64,000 nt of DNA from Syntrophomonas sp. GTDB lineage: Bacteria; Bacillota; Syntrophomonadia; Syntrophomonadales; Syntrophomonadaceae. Position numbers and translations under genes: made by a program. This document shows positions 45,840-55,340 of the stretch, one piece after another. Within the stretch, counting starts at the first letter, position 1. Each line of letters starts with the position of its first letter. A model generated the notes under the pieces. It made no database searches. It saw only the letters and a program-made list of their open reading frames with translations, and had not been told where the DNA came from. The stretch is taken from NCBI GenBank assembly GCA_016841245.1, contig JAENZN010000003.1, positions 174,635-238,634 on the forward strand, given 5' to 3'.

Positions 45840-46892
45840 TCAGTCCAGCTGTTCACTCATAAAATAACCTATGGCACAAACAAATATCAGACCAATAATT
45901 ACTGCTGTCGGACCAAATAGGCCTGTGCCGGTGGGGCTGGAAGCTAGTATAAAGTTATGGCTTACGGCAGCTCCGACTATTAATCCGAAAATAGTCACGC
46001 CTGCATCAGTATCTCCTTCTGCCGCTAGTACGGTTTGCCGCAGGGGGCAGCCGCCCAGCAGGGTGCAGCCTAATCCACAGAGTACCATACCCATGAAATT
46101 CCACAGGGCATTGGTATGCGCTACTGGCTGGCCTTCAAAACCGATGTTGACTGAACCGATCAAAAGATTTACCAGTAATGCACCTACAAAGAAAGCTGCT
46201 ATGCCGCTGAAAAGATAGGAATCCTTAACCAGGGACAGGTCGCGCCAGCCGCCCACAAAACACATTCTTGTCTTCTGAGCTAGAGCGCCGATCAATAAAC
46301 CGACCAGCAGTGAAATGATCAAAGGAGCATACATGGAACCGGGACCAGTTTCGCTATTGTGGATGAACTCCGGTTGGAATATGGCAAAAAGTAATAGGAC
46401 GACCATGATCAAAGGCATTAAATATCCGGCTATTGGATAGGTGGAATTAGCACGTCCCAGATTGAAGCCTCTTTTGAGGAAATATATGCCTATCATGGCA
46501 CCTATTACAACACCGGCTATTCCATAAAGGGCATTTAAATCTCCCCCGGCCAGTCTTAATACAGCTCGAACCGGACAACCCAGGAAAACAAGAGCGCCGA
46601 TCATGACGAACATTCCCAAGAAAAACCGTACCAGTGGACTGGAACCGCCCCGGGCGCGAAAATCACCAAAAGAAATCGCAGCAAGAAATGCTCCCAGGCA
46701 GAGACCCATAATTTCTGGGCGAAGATATTGTACTACAGCTGCCTGGTGAAATCCGAGTGCACCGGCAATATCCCGATAGAAACAGGCTACACATATGCCC
46801 ATATTACCGGGATTACCAAGTTTAGTCATGTAGGCTGCCAGTCCTCCAAACACTAACCCGGCAATAATCATCAAGTATTTTTGATTTTTCAA
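45840..46892 (-). CDS. YedE/YeeE family selenium-sulfur membrane transporter
   Basis: 350 residues, eight to ten membrane spans in two repeats. Each repeat has a Cys-Gly motif: FLGCPVRAVLRLAGGDLNALYG and LGGCPLRQTVLAAEGDTDAG. In this family such Cys residues relay thiosulfate sulfur or selenium. First gene of the minus-strand cluster ending at 44127; its start follows AGGAGGTTG. Confidence 0.93.
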   Translation of the reverse strand: MKNQKYLMIIAGLVFGGLAAYMTKLGNPGNMGICVACFYRDIAGALGFHQAAVVQYLRPEIMGLCLGAFLAAISFGDFRARGGSSPLVRFFLGMFVMIGALVFLGCPVRAVLRLAGGDLNALYGIAGVVIGAMIGIYFLKRGFNLGRANSTYPIAGYLMPLIMVVLLLFAIFQPEFIHNSETGPGSMYAPLIISLLVGLLIGALAQKTRMCFVGGWRDLSLVKDSYLFSGIAAFFVGALLVNLLIGSVNIGFEGQPVAHTNALWNFMGMVLCGLGCTLLGGCPLRQTVLAAEGDTDAGVTIFGLIVGAAVSHNFILASSPTGTGLFGPTAVIIGLIFVCAIGYFMSEQLD

Positions 46893-47236
46893 CTCTACAA
46901 CCTCCTATCAATTATAAGAAATAGACTAATAAGTAAAACCCTCCCCCGTGCAGTTTGCAACAATACAATATTCTGCACATATGTCGATAATCCCTTTTTA
47001 TAATACAATATATAACAAATAATTATAACCAAGTATCAAGGGGACGGGGTTGTTGACAACCTTTAGGCTTTCAGGACTACGCCTCTATTAAACAGGTAAG
47101 CCTTTCCAATTAGGTAGGTTGTCAACAACCCCGTCCCCTTGACACAAAGTTTTTTGAATACTGTATGCATTTGCTATAATAGATTGAACTTTGGCACTGG
47201 AAATAATAGACTTAATGTATCAGCGAGAAAGGGGAA
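46893..47236. other. Intergenic with a large inverted repeat
   Basis: Promoters of the divergent yedE and ilvE genes must be here. The only feature seen is the repeat at 47036-47142. Confidence 0.5.
47036..47142. repeat. Perfect 27-bp inverted repeat (REP-like)
   Basis: TCAAGGGGACGGGGTTGTTG... (47036-47062) and its exact reverse complement (47116-47142) flank 53 nt. The core GGACGGGGTTGTTGACA recurs at 30284-30300. Confidence 0.85.
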
Positions 47237-48310
47237 ATGAAAATGTCCGGGGATATCAAAATCGAAAGAACCAAAACCCCCAAAGAAAAGCCTGATCAAA
47301 ACAACTTGGGCTTCGGGGATTATTTCACAGATCACATGTTTATAATGGACTATACGGAAGGCAAGGGGTGGCATGATCCGCGAATAGTGCCATATGCACC
47401 GTTATCTTTAGAGCCTTCGAGTATGGTACTGCACTATGGTCAGGCTATATTTGAAGGTTTAAAAGCATATAAGACCAAAGATGGCAGAATTCTGCTGTTC
47501 AGACCAGATAAAAATATGGCGAGGGCTAACATCTCCAATGGAAGGTTATGCATACCTCCTCTTGATGTGGATTTTGCTGTTGAAGCAGTAAAAGCGATTG
47601 TGAGAGAAGACCAGGATTGGATTCCGGAAGCAGAGGGAACTTCATTATATATAAGACCTTTTATTATAGCTACTGATCCTTATCTGGGGGTAAGACCATC
47701 GTATACTTATCAGTTCATTATAATATTGTCGCCGGTGGGGGCCTATTATCCGGAAGGGATCGATCCGGTTAAGATTTATGTGGAAAGCAACTATGTCCGG
47801 GCGGTTAAAGGCGGAATGGGTTATACCAAGACTCCCGGCAATTATGCTGCCAGTTTAATTGCTCAGGTGGAGGCTAAGAAGAAAGGCTATACCCAGGTTC
47901 TCTGGCTGGATGGAGTAAACAAAAAGTACATCGAAGAAGTGGGTACTATGAATGTATTCTTCAAGATAAATGGTGAAATCGTTACTCCAGCTGTGGAAGG
48001 GAGTATCCTGGCCGGAATTACCAGGGACTCAAGTATTGAACTGCTCCAGAGCTGGGGAATCCCCACTACCGAACGACAGATTTCCATTCAGGAACTGTAC
48101 GATGCCCATGCCAAAGGTCAGCTGGAAGAGGCTTTTGGGACTGGGACCGCGGCAGTCATTTCTCCCATTGGGGAGCTGAACTGGGATGGCCATATCATTA
48201 CAATAAATGATGGAAAAATTGGAGAATTTGCGGCCAAGATTTATGATACCATGACTGGAATACAGTATGGCGAGATCGAAGATAAGTTCGGCTGGATTGT
48301 AGAGGTTTAG
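47237..48310 (+). CDS. ilvE: Branched-chain amino acid aminotransferase
   Basis: PLP-dependent transamination of Leu, Ile and Val. 357 residues, class IV long form. HYGQAIFEGLKAYKTKDG, ENYVRAVKGGMGYTKTPGNYAASLIAQ (with the PLP lysine), QVLWLDGVNKKYIEEVGTMN and GTAAVISPIGEL are the family blocks. GAAAGGGGAA precedes the ATG. Single gene with terminator. Confidence 0.96.
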   Translation: MKMSGDIKIERTKTPKEKPDQNNLGFGDYFTDHMFIMDYTEGKGWHDPRIVPYAPLSLEPSSMVLHYGQAIFEGLKAYKTKDGRILLFRPDKNMARANISNGRLCIPPLDVDFAVEAVKAIVREDQDWIPEAEGTSLYIRPFIIATDPYLGVRPSYTYQFIIILSPVGAYYPEGIDPVKIYVESNYVRAVKGGMGYTKTPGNYAASLIAQVEAKKKGYTQVLWLDGVNKKYIEEVGTMNVFFKINGEIVTPAVEGSILAGITRDSSIELLQSWGIPTTERQISIQELYDAHAKGQLEEAFGTGTAAVISPIGELNWDGHIITINDGKIGEFAAKIYDTMTGIQYGEIEDKFGWIVEV

Positions 48311-48430
48311 TATCCATTTATGGGTTGTAAAGCATGATATAAAAAGCAGGATGACAGGCTGATGATAGAAACCCCATTGGGTGGGGCCCCATACCGGGGA
48401 AACTTTACTCACCATTAAGGGTGTATAACA

Positions 48431-48483
48431 AAGCCCGCTATTGAGACGTACCTAAGTACTTCTATTGAGCGGGCTTTTTTTTC
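48431..48483 (+). terminator. Intrinsic terminator after ilvE
   Basis: AGCCCGCTATTGAG and CTATTGAGCGGGCT pair at the GC-rich ends (AGCCCGCT/AGCGGGCT), then TTTTTTTT. Confidence 0.85.
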
Positions 48484-48745
48484 ATATAATGCGAGATTTG
48501 TAAAATATTCATGGGCCTTGTGCGAATTCTAAATTGTCCCTTAATGGGCGGCAATAAGGCACATCAGTTACCCCGGTACGGGGTACTGTTAAGGGGCTTC
48601 TGTCGTCGTTCTGGAGTATAGTGCCTGGTATCCAACTTATTTGTGGGGTATTTTTCTTTTCATCTTTAACTGGTGTTTGAAAATAGTTCAACTGCGAAAG
48701 TCGACCAGACTACTATCACCCACCGACCTGAATCATGGAGTTAAT
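48484..48745. other. Intergenic with a shared mobile-element fragment
   Basis: Holds the 48509-48538 segment that matches 10521-10550, a palindrome AGTTACCCCGGTACGGGGTACT near 48577 and no gene. Confidence 0.4.
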
Positions 48746-49579
48746 TTAATTATCCTTATAGATAATAGTCCCAACATGTTCTCCGTTAAGAGCCCGGGTA
48801 ATGTTGCCTTCTACGGTACCATTGATTATTTGAATTTCCCTGGTATTATCTGAATTTAGTAATGATACTAATACCATACGTTCCACTACTAGATCTTCAA
48901 AATCTTTTTCTATCAGCTCTTTGGCACCGATACGGGGGATGAATTCAGCGCTATTATTAACTTTGGGATTATCCGTGTACAGGCCGTCTACATCTTTAAT
49001 GAATATGCATTGTTTAGCACCGGTTACTTCGGATAACAGAAATGCACCGACATCGGTACGATTGGGAGGCAGCCGGCCTTCCTCTGGAGGATGTTCCCAG
49101 TAACCATAAGGCGGCATTCCATGTATCACGGGGATACAGCCTTGATTTAAATAAGCAGCTAGTTTGGGAATATCATCATGGCCGATTTTGATACCTCCAT
49201 AGGGGTTGAGCAGGGTTGAAATCATCAGGGCATTCTGCTCTGACACACTCTGGCCCAGGGTGGCTATAATCCCGGTCGGCATCCCTAATTCCATGGCAAT
49301 AGCATAAACATGTCGGGAGCGGGTCCCGCCCCCGGTGGAGATTACCATTCTATGTTTAGGCGCATTTTGTACTATCTCTTGGATTATGGGGAGTACTGCT
49401 CGGGCACCCATGTCGGTTATGCTTTGACCGCCTATTTTTAGTATATTAACATTCGGGAGGGCCCTGAACTGCGGCCCATATTCAAGAGATTTCAGGAATC
49501 CTTTGCCTACCAGGGATTCCCCCATTAATTTGCTCTTGATGTGCAGTCGTTTACTATCTCTTTCACGAATCAGGGGCAT
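48746..49579 (-). CDS. Molybdenum storage protein-like amino acid kinase-fold protein
   Basis: 277 residues, the size of the Azotobacter MosA/MosB subunits that store molybdate as polyoxometalate clusters in an ATP-driven hexamer. LKIGGQSITDMGARAV, STGGGTRSRHVYAIAMELGMPTG, VIHGMPPYGYWEHPPEEGRLPPNRTDVGAFLLSE, CIFIKDVDGLYTDNPKV and NGTVEGNITRALNGEHVGTII resemble MoSto far more than UMP kinase. Only one subunit is present. Tungstate is equally possible. Confidence 0.85.
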   Translation of the reverse strand: MPLIRERDSKRLHIKSKLMGESLVGKGFLKSLEYGPQFRALPNVNILKIGGQSITDMGARAVLPIIQEIVQNAPKHRMVISTGGGTRSRHVYAIAMELGMPTGIIATLGQSVSEQNALMISTLLNPYGGIKIGHDDIPKLAAYLNQGCIPVIHGMPPYGYWEHPPEEGRLPPNRTDVGAFLLSEVTGAKQCIFIKDVDGLYTDNPKVNNSAEFIPRIGAKELIEKDFEDLVVERMVLVSLLNSDNTREIQIINGTVEGNITRALNGEHVGTIIYKDN

Positions 49580-49612
49580 AAATACAATCCCTCTACTTTC
49601 TTTAATTCCTAT

Positions 49613-49822
49613 TTAATCCTGGTCATTCTCTTCTTTTTCTCTGGTCAGGTAAACGATTTCCCCATCGATTTTATCAGCTATCTGTTCCAGTTCTGATTTC
49701 CTGATGTGATTAACGTTGATTTTTAGATCAGTTCCTACAATGCCGACTACTGCATATCTGGGTTTCTTATCTCCTTGACCTATCTGGTTGCGTTCTCTGA
49801 CAAAAAGTATGGGACTAGACAT
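49613..49822 (-). CDS. Small protein beside the molybdenum-storage gene, 69 aa
   Basis: ATG 49822 follows AAGGAGG. The sequence (MSSPILFVRERNQIGQGDKK, YAVVGIVGTDLKINVNHIRKSELEQIA) has a beta-strand centre and a charged C-terminus. 33 nt upstream of the MoSto-like gene in the same direction. No family recognised; partner role is inference. Confidence 0.7.
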   Translation of the reverse strand: MSSPILFVRERNQIGQGDKKPRYAVVGIVGTDLKINVNHIRKSELEQIADKIDGEIVYLTREKEENDQD

Positions 49823-50264
49823 AGCTTCATCCTCCTTCACAATATTTCTGCATAATCAGCCTGATTTGCCTTCATTATAACAAAGTTCCTAACCCAATCA
49901 AAATAATCCAATCTGGCCATTGTCGTAGTTGAGGCGGGAAATCATCTTTATAAAAAATTAATGAGAAAAAGAAAAATGAAAGCATCCGCTCTATCAAGTT
50001 AGTAGTCAACCAGTATTATTTACTATGTTTTAGTGCTGTTTATTAAATGTGATTCATATAATTTAAGGGTATGATTAGGAAAAATTAGCTAAGTGCATTT
50101 CATTAAAGATGCGATTCGAAAGGAAAAATGAATGTAGTAAAGGAAGGAATTAACATTTTATGTATAGAAATATATACAATTATATACAAAAAATAGCATT
50201 TAATTGTATGATTTTTCTTTAGAAGAATAGCGGCAAACAAAAAGAAGATAAAGGGGGTTGGTTT
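49823..50264. other. Intergenic, AT-rich
   Basis: GCATTTCATTAAAGATGC is a weak dyad near 50095. Probably the promoter region of the PspA operon. No gene seen. Confidence 0.4.
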
Positions 50265-50939
50265 ATGAGCTTATTTAAACGGATAAACGATAATATCCGG
50301 GCTAATTTAAATGCTTTACTCGACAAAGCTGAGGATCCGGTTAAATTATCAAATCAGTACTTGAGAGACATGGAAGACGATATTGCAGATGCTGAAAGTG
50401 CTGTGGCCAGACATCTGGCTGCAGTCCGCAAGCTGCAGTCACAATGTGAAGAAGCTGCCGGTATGGTTGAAAAAAGAGAAACCCAGGCCCTGGAAGCACT
50501 GCAGAAGAACAGGGAGGATTTGGCCAGGAAAGCTTTACAGGATAAAAAGCTGCATCAGGTTATGGCTGATGAATACAAAGTTTATTATGAGAATAGTTTT
50601 GCTACGGGAGAAGAGCTTAAATCACAGCTTCGGCAAATGAAACATGAGTACGATCAATTGCTGAGTAAAAGAGATGTCCTGGTCGCCCGGACTCAGGCGG
50701 CTAAAGCTCGACAGGGAATTCATCGAGTAAAAGATGGTTTGGGGAAAAATACGGCCCGGGGCAGTTTTGATCAGATGGAAAATAAGGTCCGGCAGATGGA
50801 AGCTGAAGTGCAAGTAAGGGAAGAGCTGGGGGGTGCTGATAGGAGCCTGGACGAAGAATTGTCAGCACTGGGTGAAGATAGTATTGAAAAGGAACTGGCT
50901 GAACTTAAAGAAAGGATAGCAGGTGATGATATGCGTTGA
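50265..50939 (+). CDS. PspA/IM30 family protein
   Basis: 224 residues, nearly all helical and coiled-coil: SLFKRINDNIRANLNALLDKAEDPVKLSNQYLRDMEDDIADAES is the PspA signature. Peripheral membrane protein that stabilises damaged membranes. AAAGGGGGT precedes the ATG. First gene of a membrane-stress cluster with NfeD and flotillin. Confidence 0.93.
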   Translation: MSLFKRINDNIRANLNALLDKAEDPVKLSNQYLRDMEDDIADAESAVARHLAAVRKLQSQCEEAAGMVEKRETQALEALQKNREDLARKALQDKKLHQVMADEYKVYYENSFATGEELKSQLRQMKHEYDQLLSKRDVLVARTQAAKARQGIHRVKDGLGKNTARGSFDQMENKVRQMEAEVQVREELGGADRSLDEELSALGEDSIEKELAELKERIAGDDMR

Positions 50940-51062
50940 TCGGCTTGAATCTCTTGAATCTCTTGAATCTGAGTATGTAATGGTTCCCAAGCTATTTGTA
51001 CCCGCGCGCGATACTAAGCTTTTTGATAAATACCAATACATATTTCGGGGGGGAGCTGTCAT

Positions 51063-51590
51063 ATGCTTGATTTATATTGGGGTTGTTTAAGTGTCGGTAT
51101 TATTTTTGCCGTAGTTTCTCTTATTTTTGGAGATATGCTGAGCGATATTTTTGACGGAATATTCGATGCTATATCCTTTGACAGTGCTGATTTTATTCAT
51201 CCCATGGTTATTGTGGGCGGTATCACGGTTTTTGGAGGATGCGGAATACTTTTAAGCCAGTATACTTCCCTGACTCCATCATTGGTGGCTTTGTTTTCAT
51301 TATTTAATGCTTTCATCATATCAGCAGTGGTCCATTTTGCTTATGTCAGACCTATGAAAAACAGCGAAAATTCCATCGGTTTTTCGGTTCAAGATTTGGT
51401 GGGCAGGATAGGGGAAGTGGTAATACCTGTTCCAGAGAATGGCTGTGGTGAGGTATTAATACGTATTGGTGCCGGCAACACCAATCAGATTGCGGCCAGC
51501 CTGGATGGGAAAGTGCTTTCAATGGGGACCAGAATTGTAGTGGCAGAGGTTAAGGATCATGTTTTATATGTTTTCCCTTACGAGGAATGA
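51063..51590 (+). CDS. NfeD-like (YuaF-type) membrane protein
   Basis: 175 residues. Three membrane segments (about 8-30, 50-70, 78-98) precede an OB-fold (VGRIGEVVIPVPENGCGEVLIRIG, GTRIVVAEVKDHVLYVFP) of the NfeD type, without the protease domain. As in Bacillus yuaF-floT it comes directly before flotillin (17 nt). GGGGGGAGCTGT upstream. Confidence 0.85.
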   Translation: MLDLYWGCLSVGIIFAVVSLIFGDMLSDIFDGIFDAISFDSADFIHPMVIVGGITVFGGCGILLSQYTSLTPSLVALFSLFNAFIISAVVHFAYVRPMKNSENSIGFSVQDLVGRIGEVVIPVPENGCGEVLIRIGAGNTNQIAASLDGKVLSMGTRIVVAEVKDHVLYVFPYEE

Positions 51591-51607
51591 AGAGGAGGAT
51601 AAAATAA

Positions 51608-53086
51608 ATGCCGGGATATATAGGTATACCTGTTATTATCATAGCAGTTATTATTGTTCTGGGGCTGACGTTCTGGGCACGGTATAAAACTGTAGGTCCA
51701 GATGAAGCCATGCTGGTTACCGGGTCTTTCCTGGGCAGCAGGTATGTTTTTAGTGATGAATCAGGACGTAAGGTCAAGATAATCAGGGGAGGGGGAGCCT
51801 TTATTCTGCCGGTTTTCCAGCAGGCGGAATTTGTTTCCCTACTGTCCCTGAAACTGGATGTTTCCACCCCGGAGGTTTATACAGAACAGGGGGTTCCAGT
51901 CCTTGCTGATGGGGTGGCAATAATAAAAATCGGGGGTTCGGTGGAAGACATAGCCACTGCGGCCGAACAATTTTTGGGTAAACCCAAGGAAGCGCTGCAG
52001 CTCGAAGCCCAGGAAGTGTTAGAGGGGCACCTGAGAGCGATTTTAGGGACCATGACGGTAGAAGAAGTGTATCGCAACCGGGATAGATTTGCTCAGGAAG
52101 TGCAGGGAGTGGCTGCCAAAGATTTGAAAAAGATGGGTTTGCAAATTGTATCTTTCACCATTAAAGATGTACAGGACAAACACGGATATCTGGATGCCCT
52201 GGGGAAACCAAGGATTGCTGCGGTCAAAAGGGATGCTGAGATAGCAGAGGCAGAAGCGGTTCGGGATGCCCGGATCAAAAAAGCGGTGGCAGATGAAGAA
52301 GGGCAAAAAGCAGAACTGCTGCGGGATACGAATATTGCGGGAGCCGAAAAGGATAAACAACTTAAAATGGCGGAATTCAAAAAGGAACAGGATACTGCCA
52401 AAGCTGAAGCTGATCAGGCATACAATATTCAACAGGCTCGTTCCAAACAAAATGTAATGCAAGAGGAAATGAAGGTTGAACTGGTCCGAAAAGATCGGGA
52501 AATCGACCTGCAGGATAAAGAAATTCACCGCCGACAGAAGCAATATGATGCTGAAGTAATGAAGAAGGCCGATGCAGATCGTTATGCAGTGGAGCAGGCG
52601 GCGGAAGCAGATAAAGCCAGACGTTTAAGAGAAGCAGATGCTATTCAGTATAAAATTGAAGCGGAAGCACGGGCCAATGCTGAACAGAAAAGGCTGGAAG
52701 GTATGGCTATAGCCGATGCCGAACGAGCTAAAGGTACGGCAGAAGCTGAAGTAATTCGTCTGCGAGGACTGGCCGAGGCGGAAGCCAAAGAAAAACTGGC
52801 CGAAGCCTTTGATAAGTTCGGGCAGGCTGCGGTACTGGACATAATAGTAAAAATGCTGCCTGAGATGGCTGCAAATATTGCTGAACCGCTGCGATCAATT
52901 GACAAGCTGACCGTAGTTGACACCGGAAATGGCGAAGGGGCCGCCCGGGTAAGCAATTACGTCACTTCTCTGATGGCCACTGCTCCGGAGATGTTAAAAA
53001 ATGTTTCCGGTATTGACATAGAAAAAATGATCAAGGGATTAACCGGTGATAAAGTCGAGGTGTCAGGGACTGCTAATGATACCTAA
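51608..53086 (+). CDS. floT: Flotillin (FloT/YuaG-like)
   Basis: 492 residues. N-terminal hydrophobic hairpin (about 5-22), SPFH domain (YKTVGPDEAMLVTGSFLG, GVPVLADGVAIIKIGG, FTIKDVQDKHGYLDALGKPRIAAVKRDAEIAEAEA) and a long Ala/Glu-rich coiled coil (about 200-400). It forms raft-like scaffolds in the membrane. Gene order PspA-NfeD-flotillin suggests a shared membrane-stress role. Confidence 0.94.
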   Translation: MPGYIGIPVIIIAVIIVLGLTFWARYKTVGPDEAMLVTGSFLGSRYVFSDESGRKVKIIRGGGAFILPVFQQAEFVSLLSLKLDVSTPEVYTEQGVPVLADGVAIIKIGGSVEDIATAAEQFLGKPKEALQLEAQEVLEGHLRAILGTMTVEEVYRNRDRFAQEVQGVAAKDLKKMGLQIVSFTIKDVQDKHGYLDALGKPRIAAVKRDAEIAEAEAVRDARIKKAVADEEGQKAELLRDTNIAGAEKDKQLKMAEFKKEQDTAKAEADQAYNIQQARSKQNVMQEEMKVELVRKDREIDLQDKEIHRRQKQYDAEVMKKADADRYAVEQAAEADKARRLREADAIQYKIEAEARANAEQKRLEGMAIADAERAKGTAEAEVIRLRGLAEAEAKEKLAEAFDKFGQAAVLDIIVKMLPEMAANIAEPLRSIDKLTVVDTGNGEGAARVSNYVTSLMATAPEMLKNVSGIDIEKMIKGLTGDKVEVSGTANDT

Positions 53087-53137
53087 TAAAAACAAATGAT
53101 ATGTTTATTTTTGACAGCAAAGCAATAATTGATAAAA

Positions 53138-53163
53138 TGCCTTCCAAGTATAGGAAGGCATTC
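53138..53163 (+). terminator. Hairpin after flotillin
   Basis: ATGCCTTCC and GGAAGGCAT flank AAGTATA. No T-run directly after; possible processing site or weak terminator. Confidence 0.5.
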
Positions 53164-53250
53164 ATGCTTGGACATCAATGTAAAATTGGCAGAACAAGGA
53201 TAAGCCAGGTGATGATGAAAGGGAAGGCTAAGCGTAATATTTTTTTAATG

Positions 53251-53288
53251 GAAAAAGGCAATGTTCCGTTGAGAAACATTGCCTTTCT
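53251..53288 (+). terminator. Intrinsic terminator
   Basis: AAAAAGGCAATGTT and AACATTGCCTTTC with a 9-nt loop, followed by TTA. Converging gene 53307 lies behind it. Confidence 0.7.
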
Positions 53289-53306
53289 TACAGTTGCCAT
53301 GATTAT

Positions 53307-54341
53307 TTAAAGACAAAAATCATCATTGTTTATTGTAAATGTGTTATTTGTAAAGTTATAAGTTTTAATCTTTAAATGATTGTTTTCAGTTTTTATTTCA
53401 CTTGGCAATCCTTCTACTGGAATATCCTTAATTTTTAATCCATTATTGTTGAGATCATGTACTTCTAAAGTGGAATTATCAACATTCCAGTTTATGAGAT
53501 AATTTGATACCCAAAACAAGTGATATGAACCATTCAGTTTTGAAACATAAGATTTATTACTAATTTCAATAATATTTAGCTCGGCAGTTTGACGTTCGTT
53601 TTTATTAAAACCATTCATTGTTTGAATAACCACATATTGACCATCTGGGGATATTTGGGGATTCATAGCACATTCCATAAAAATCTCTTTTTGACGGCTT
53701 TTTATGTCAAAAATTTTAATTATCGGTTTCTCGTTTTGGCAATAATCATAATACAGTAAATCATCTTTGCCCCATTCCAAGAATACATTCTCAGCATTAT
53801 AGAATTCAGGATATTGATATGAGTCAATTATCTCCACTTTATTATCTCCTAAATCCCTTACATAAATATTGATAAGATCACTACTTTTTCCTATATAGGC
53901 TATTCTATTGTTATTGATTGAATAATCAAACACTGAAATGTTATCGTCTAAGCTTAGTGGATATATTTTTTTGTCCTGCATACTCAATAATTTATTTTTT
54001 CCTAAGATAATATCTCCATTGCTGAGTTCATAGTAAATGGGCTTTTTTTCTAACCACGGTTTATAGTAATATTTCCCAAGTATTTCATTATTTTTATTAT
54101 CTCGAATCTCAAAAATAAAACTTCCGTCATCGAATATATTTTCTGAACAATTAATATTAACATTTGAAAAGTTCTTAACATCATTAGTATTAACCCTCGG
54201 GGGATTGGTTTCATATGAACCGTTTTCAATAATCATATCTTTTAGAAATATTGAAATTGAATCAGGTATACCATATGAAATGCCTGCAAAACTAATTAGA
54301 ATAATATAGGCTAATGTTATGATTTTTATCTTTTTGCTCAT
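53307..54341 (-). CDS. Exported beta-propeller-like hypothetical protein
   Basis: 344 residues. N-terminal signal (KKIKIITLAYIILISFAGISYG). The rest is strand-rich with TolB/WD-like repeats: NNRIAYIGKSSDLINIYVRDLG, YDYCQNEKPIIKIFDIKS and NPQISPDGQYVVIQTMNG. Very AT-rich, Asn/Ile-rich, unlike neighbours, so probably acquired. 17 nt before the M23 peptidase gene; presumably one unit. Function unknown. Confidence 0.65.
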   Translation of the reverse strand: MSKKIKIITLAYIILISFAGISYGIPDSISIFLKDMIIENGSYETNPPRVNTNDVKNFSNVNINCSENIFDDGSFIFEIRDNKNNEILGKYYYKPWLEKKPIYYELSNGDIILGKNKLLSMQDKKIYPLSLDDNISVFDYSINNNRIAYIGKSSDLINIYVRDLGDNKVEIIDSYQYPEFYNAENVFLEWGKDDLLYYDYCQNEKPIIKIFDIKSRQKEIFMECAMNPQISPDGQYVVIQTMNGFNKNERQTAELNIIEISNKSYVSKLNGSYHLFWVSNYLINWNVDNSTLEVHDLNNNGLKIKDIPVEGLPSEIKTENNHLKIKTYNFTNNTFTINNDDFCL

Positions 54342-54357
54342 AATTAATATTCCTCCT

Positions 54358-55200
54358 CTAAGGTAAATTGATGGTGTTTACTTTATAATCAGTATTTGCA
54401 TAAATTGTTGCATTCTGTGTTCTTGCACCATAATCATAACTAAGTGTAACATTACCAGTATTTGATCGAGCTATATAGTAGTTTATGCCATAAGCAGTTT
54501 CATCTGGGAAAGCATTACCATTTGCCATTACAAAATATGAATATGATGCTCCATAATTAACATCTGTACCTTTTGTTGCTCCTGATATTCTTTTATATCT
54601 AGCCCAACTCCCACCTGATGTACGTACTTCACCAAGTACCCCACCGTATCCATCAGAAGTACTTCTTGATAAAATTCCTTCAGGATTTCTTTGGCTGTAC
54701 CAACTGTTAGATCCCATCCTAATTTCAAAGTGTAAATGTGGACCTGTTACACCTCCTGAACTACCTGATTTTGCAATCTGATTTCCTTTATTAACCTCTT
54801 GATTAAGGGAGACTTGTGAATAATCACTTAAATGCGCATATAAGTGATAAAATTTGACTCCTGTATAATCAGGATGATCTGATTCAATAATTATATATTT
54901 ACCGTATGAAGAACCACCAAGGTCTGCCTTAGTTACTACTCTCCCTGTATAGGCAGCATATACATTTGAACCAGATGCAGCTGAAAAGTCGATACCATGA
55001 TGACCGTATGTGCTGGATGAAGTAAGTTTTTCAGCATATAAATAACCTGCATTAACAGGAGCTGAAACTGGAGTGGCTAAATTTATACCCCCATAAACCG
55101 CTAAAGCAGGTGAGTATAATCCAGTTATCAGTATTCCCATAATTAAAAGAATCGGCAAAGCGCATTTACATAAATTTCTTTTTATTATCAACACAAACAT
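54358..55200 (-). CDS. M23-family peptidase (lysostaphin-like), secreted
   Basis: 280 residues. Signal/anchor (about 10-35). The zinc site: HHGIDFSAASGSNVYAAYTG (HxxxD) and GPHLHFEIRMG (HxH). The last ~80 residues form an extra strand-rich domain. Cleaves peptidoglycan cross-links. AAGGAG precedes the ATG. AT-rich like the downstream gene. Confidence 0.9.
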   Translation of the reverse strand: MFVLIIKRNLCKCALPILLIMGILITGLYSPALAVYGGINLATPVSAPVNAGYLYAEKLTSSSTYGHHGIDFSAASGSNVYAAYTGRVVTKADLGGSSYGKYIIIESDHPDYTGVKFYHLYAHLSDYSQVSLNQEVNKGNQIAKSGSSGGVTGPHLHFEIRMGSNSWYSQRNPEGILSRSTSDGYGGVLGEVRTSGGSWARYKRISGATKGTDVNYGASYSYFVMANGNAFPDETAYGINYYIARSNTGNVTLSYDYGARTQNATIYANTDYKVNTINLP

Positions 55201-55340
55201 CTCCTTATTTTAAGTATTAACCGGTTCCCATAATCCGTCCGGTGGCGCCCTGAGTCCTTGGCTCCGTCTGCAGCCTCAGCCGGAACGGCACAGAAAACGG
55301 TCATCAGGATAAGAATTTCCATACAGATAATTTTTACCAT
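55188..55340 (-). CDS. Small exported peptide upstream of the M23 gene, 50 aa
   Basis: ATG at 55340 with AGGGAGG upstream. Signal peptide-like MEILILMTVFCAVPAEAADG, then a basic stretch. Its TGA overlaps the peptidase start by 13 nt, so it may be a leader or a decayed gene. No family recognised. Confidence 0.5.
   Translation of the reverse strand: MVKIICMEILILMTVFCAVPAEAADGAKDSGRHRTDYGNRLILKIRRCLC

Noticed and set aside
53101..53310. 69-aa ORF after flotillin
   Set aside because: It contains both terminator hairpins and is best read as terminator DNA.
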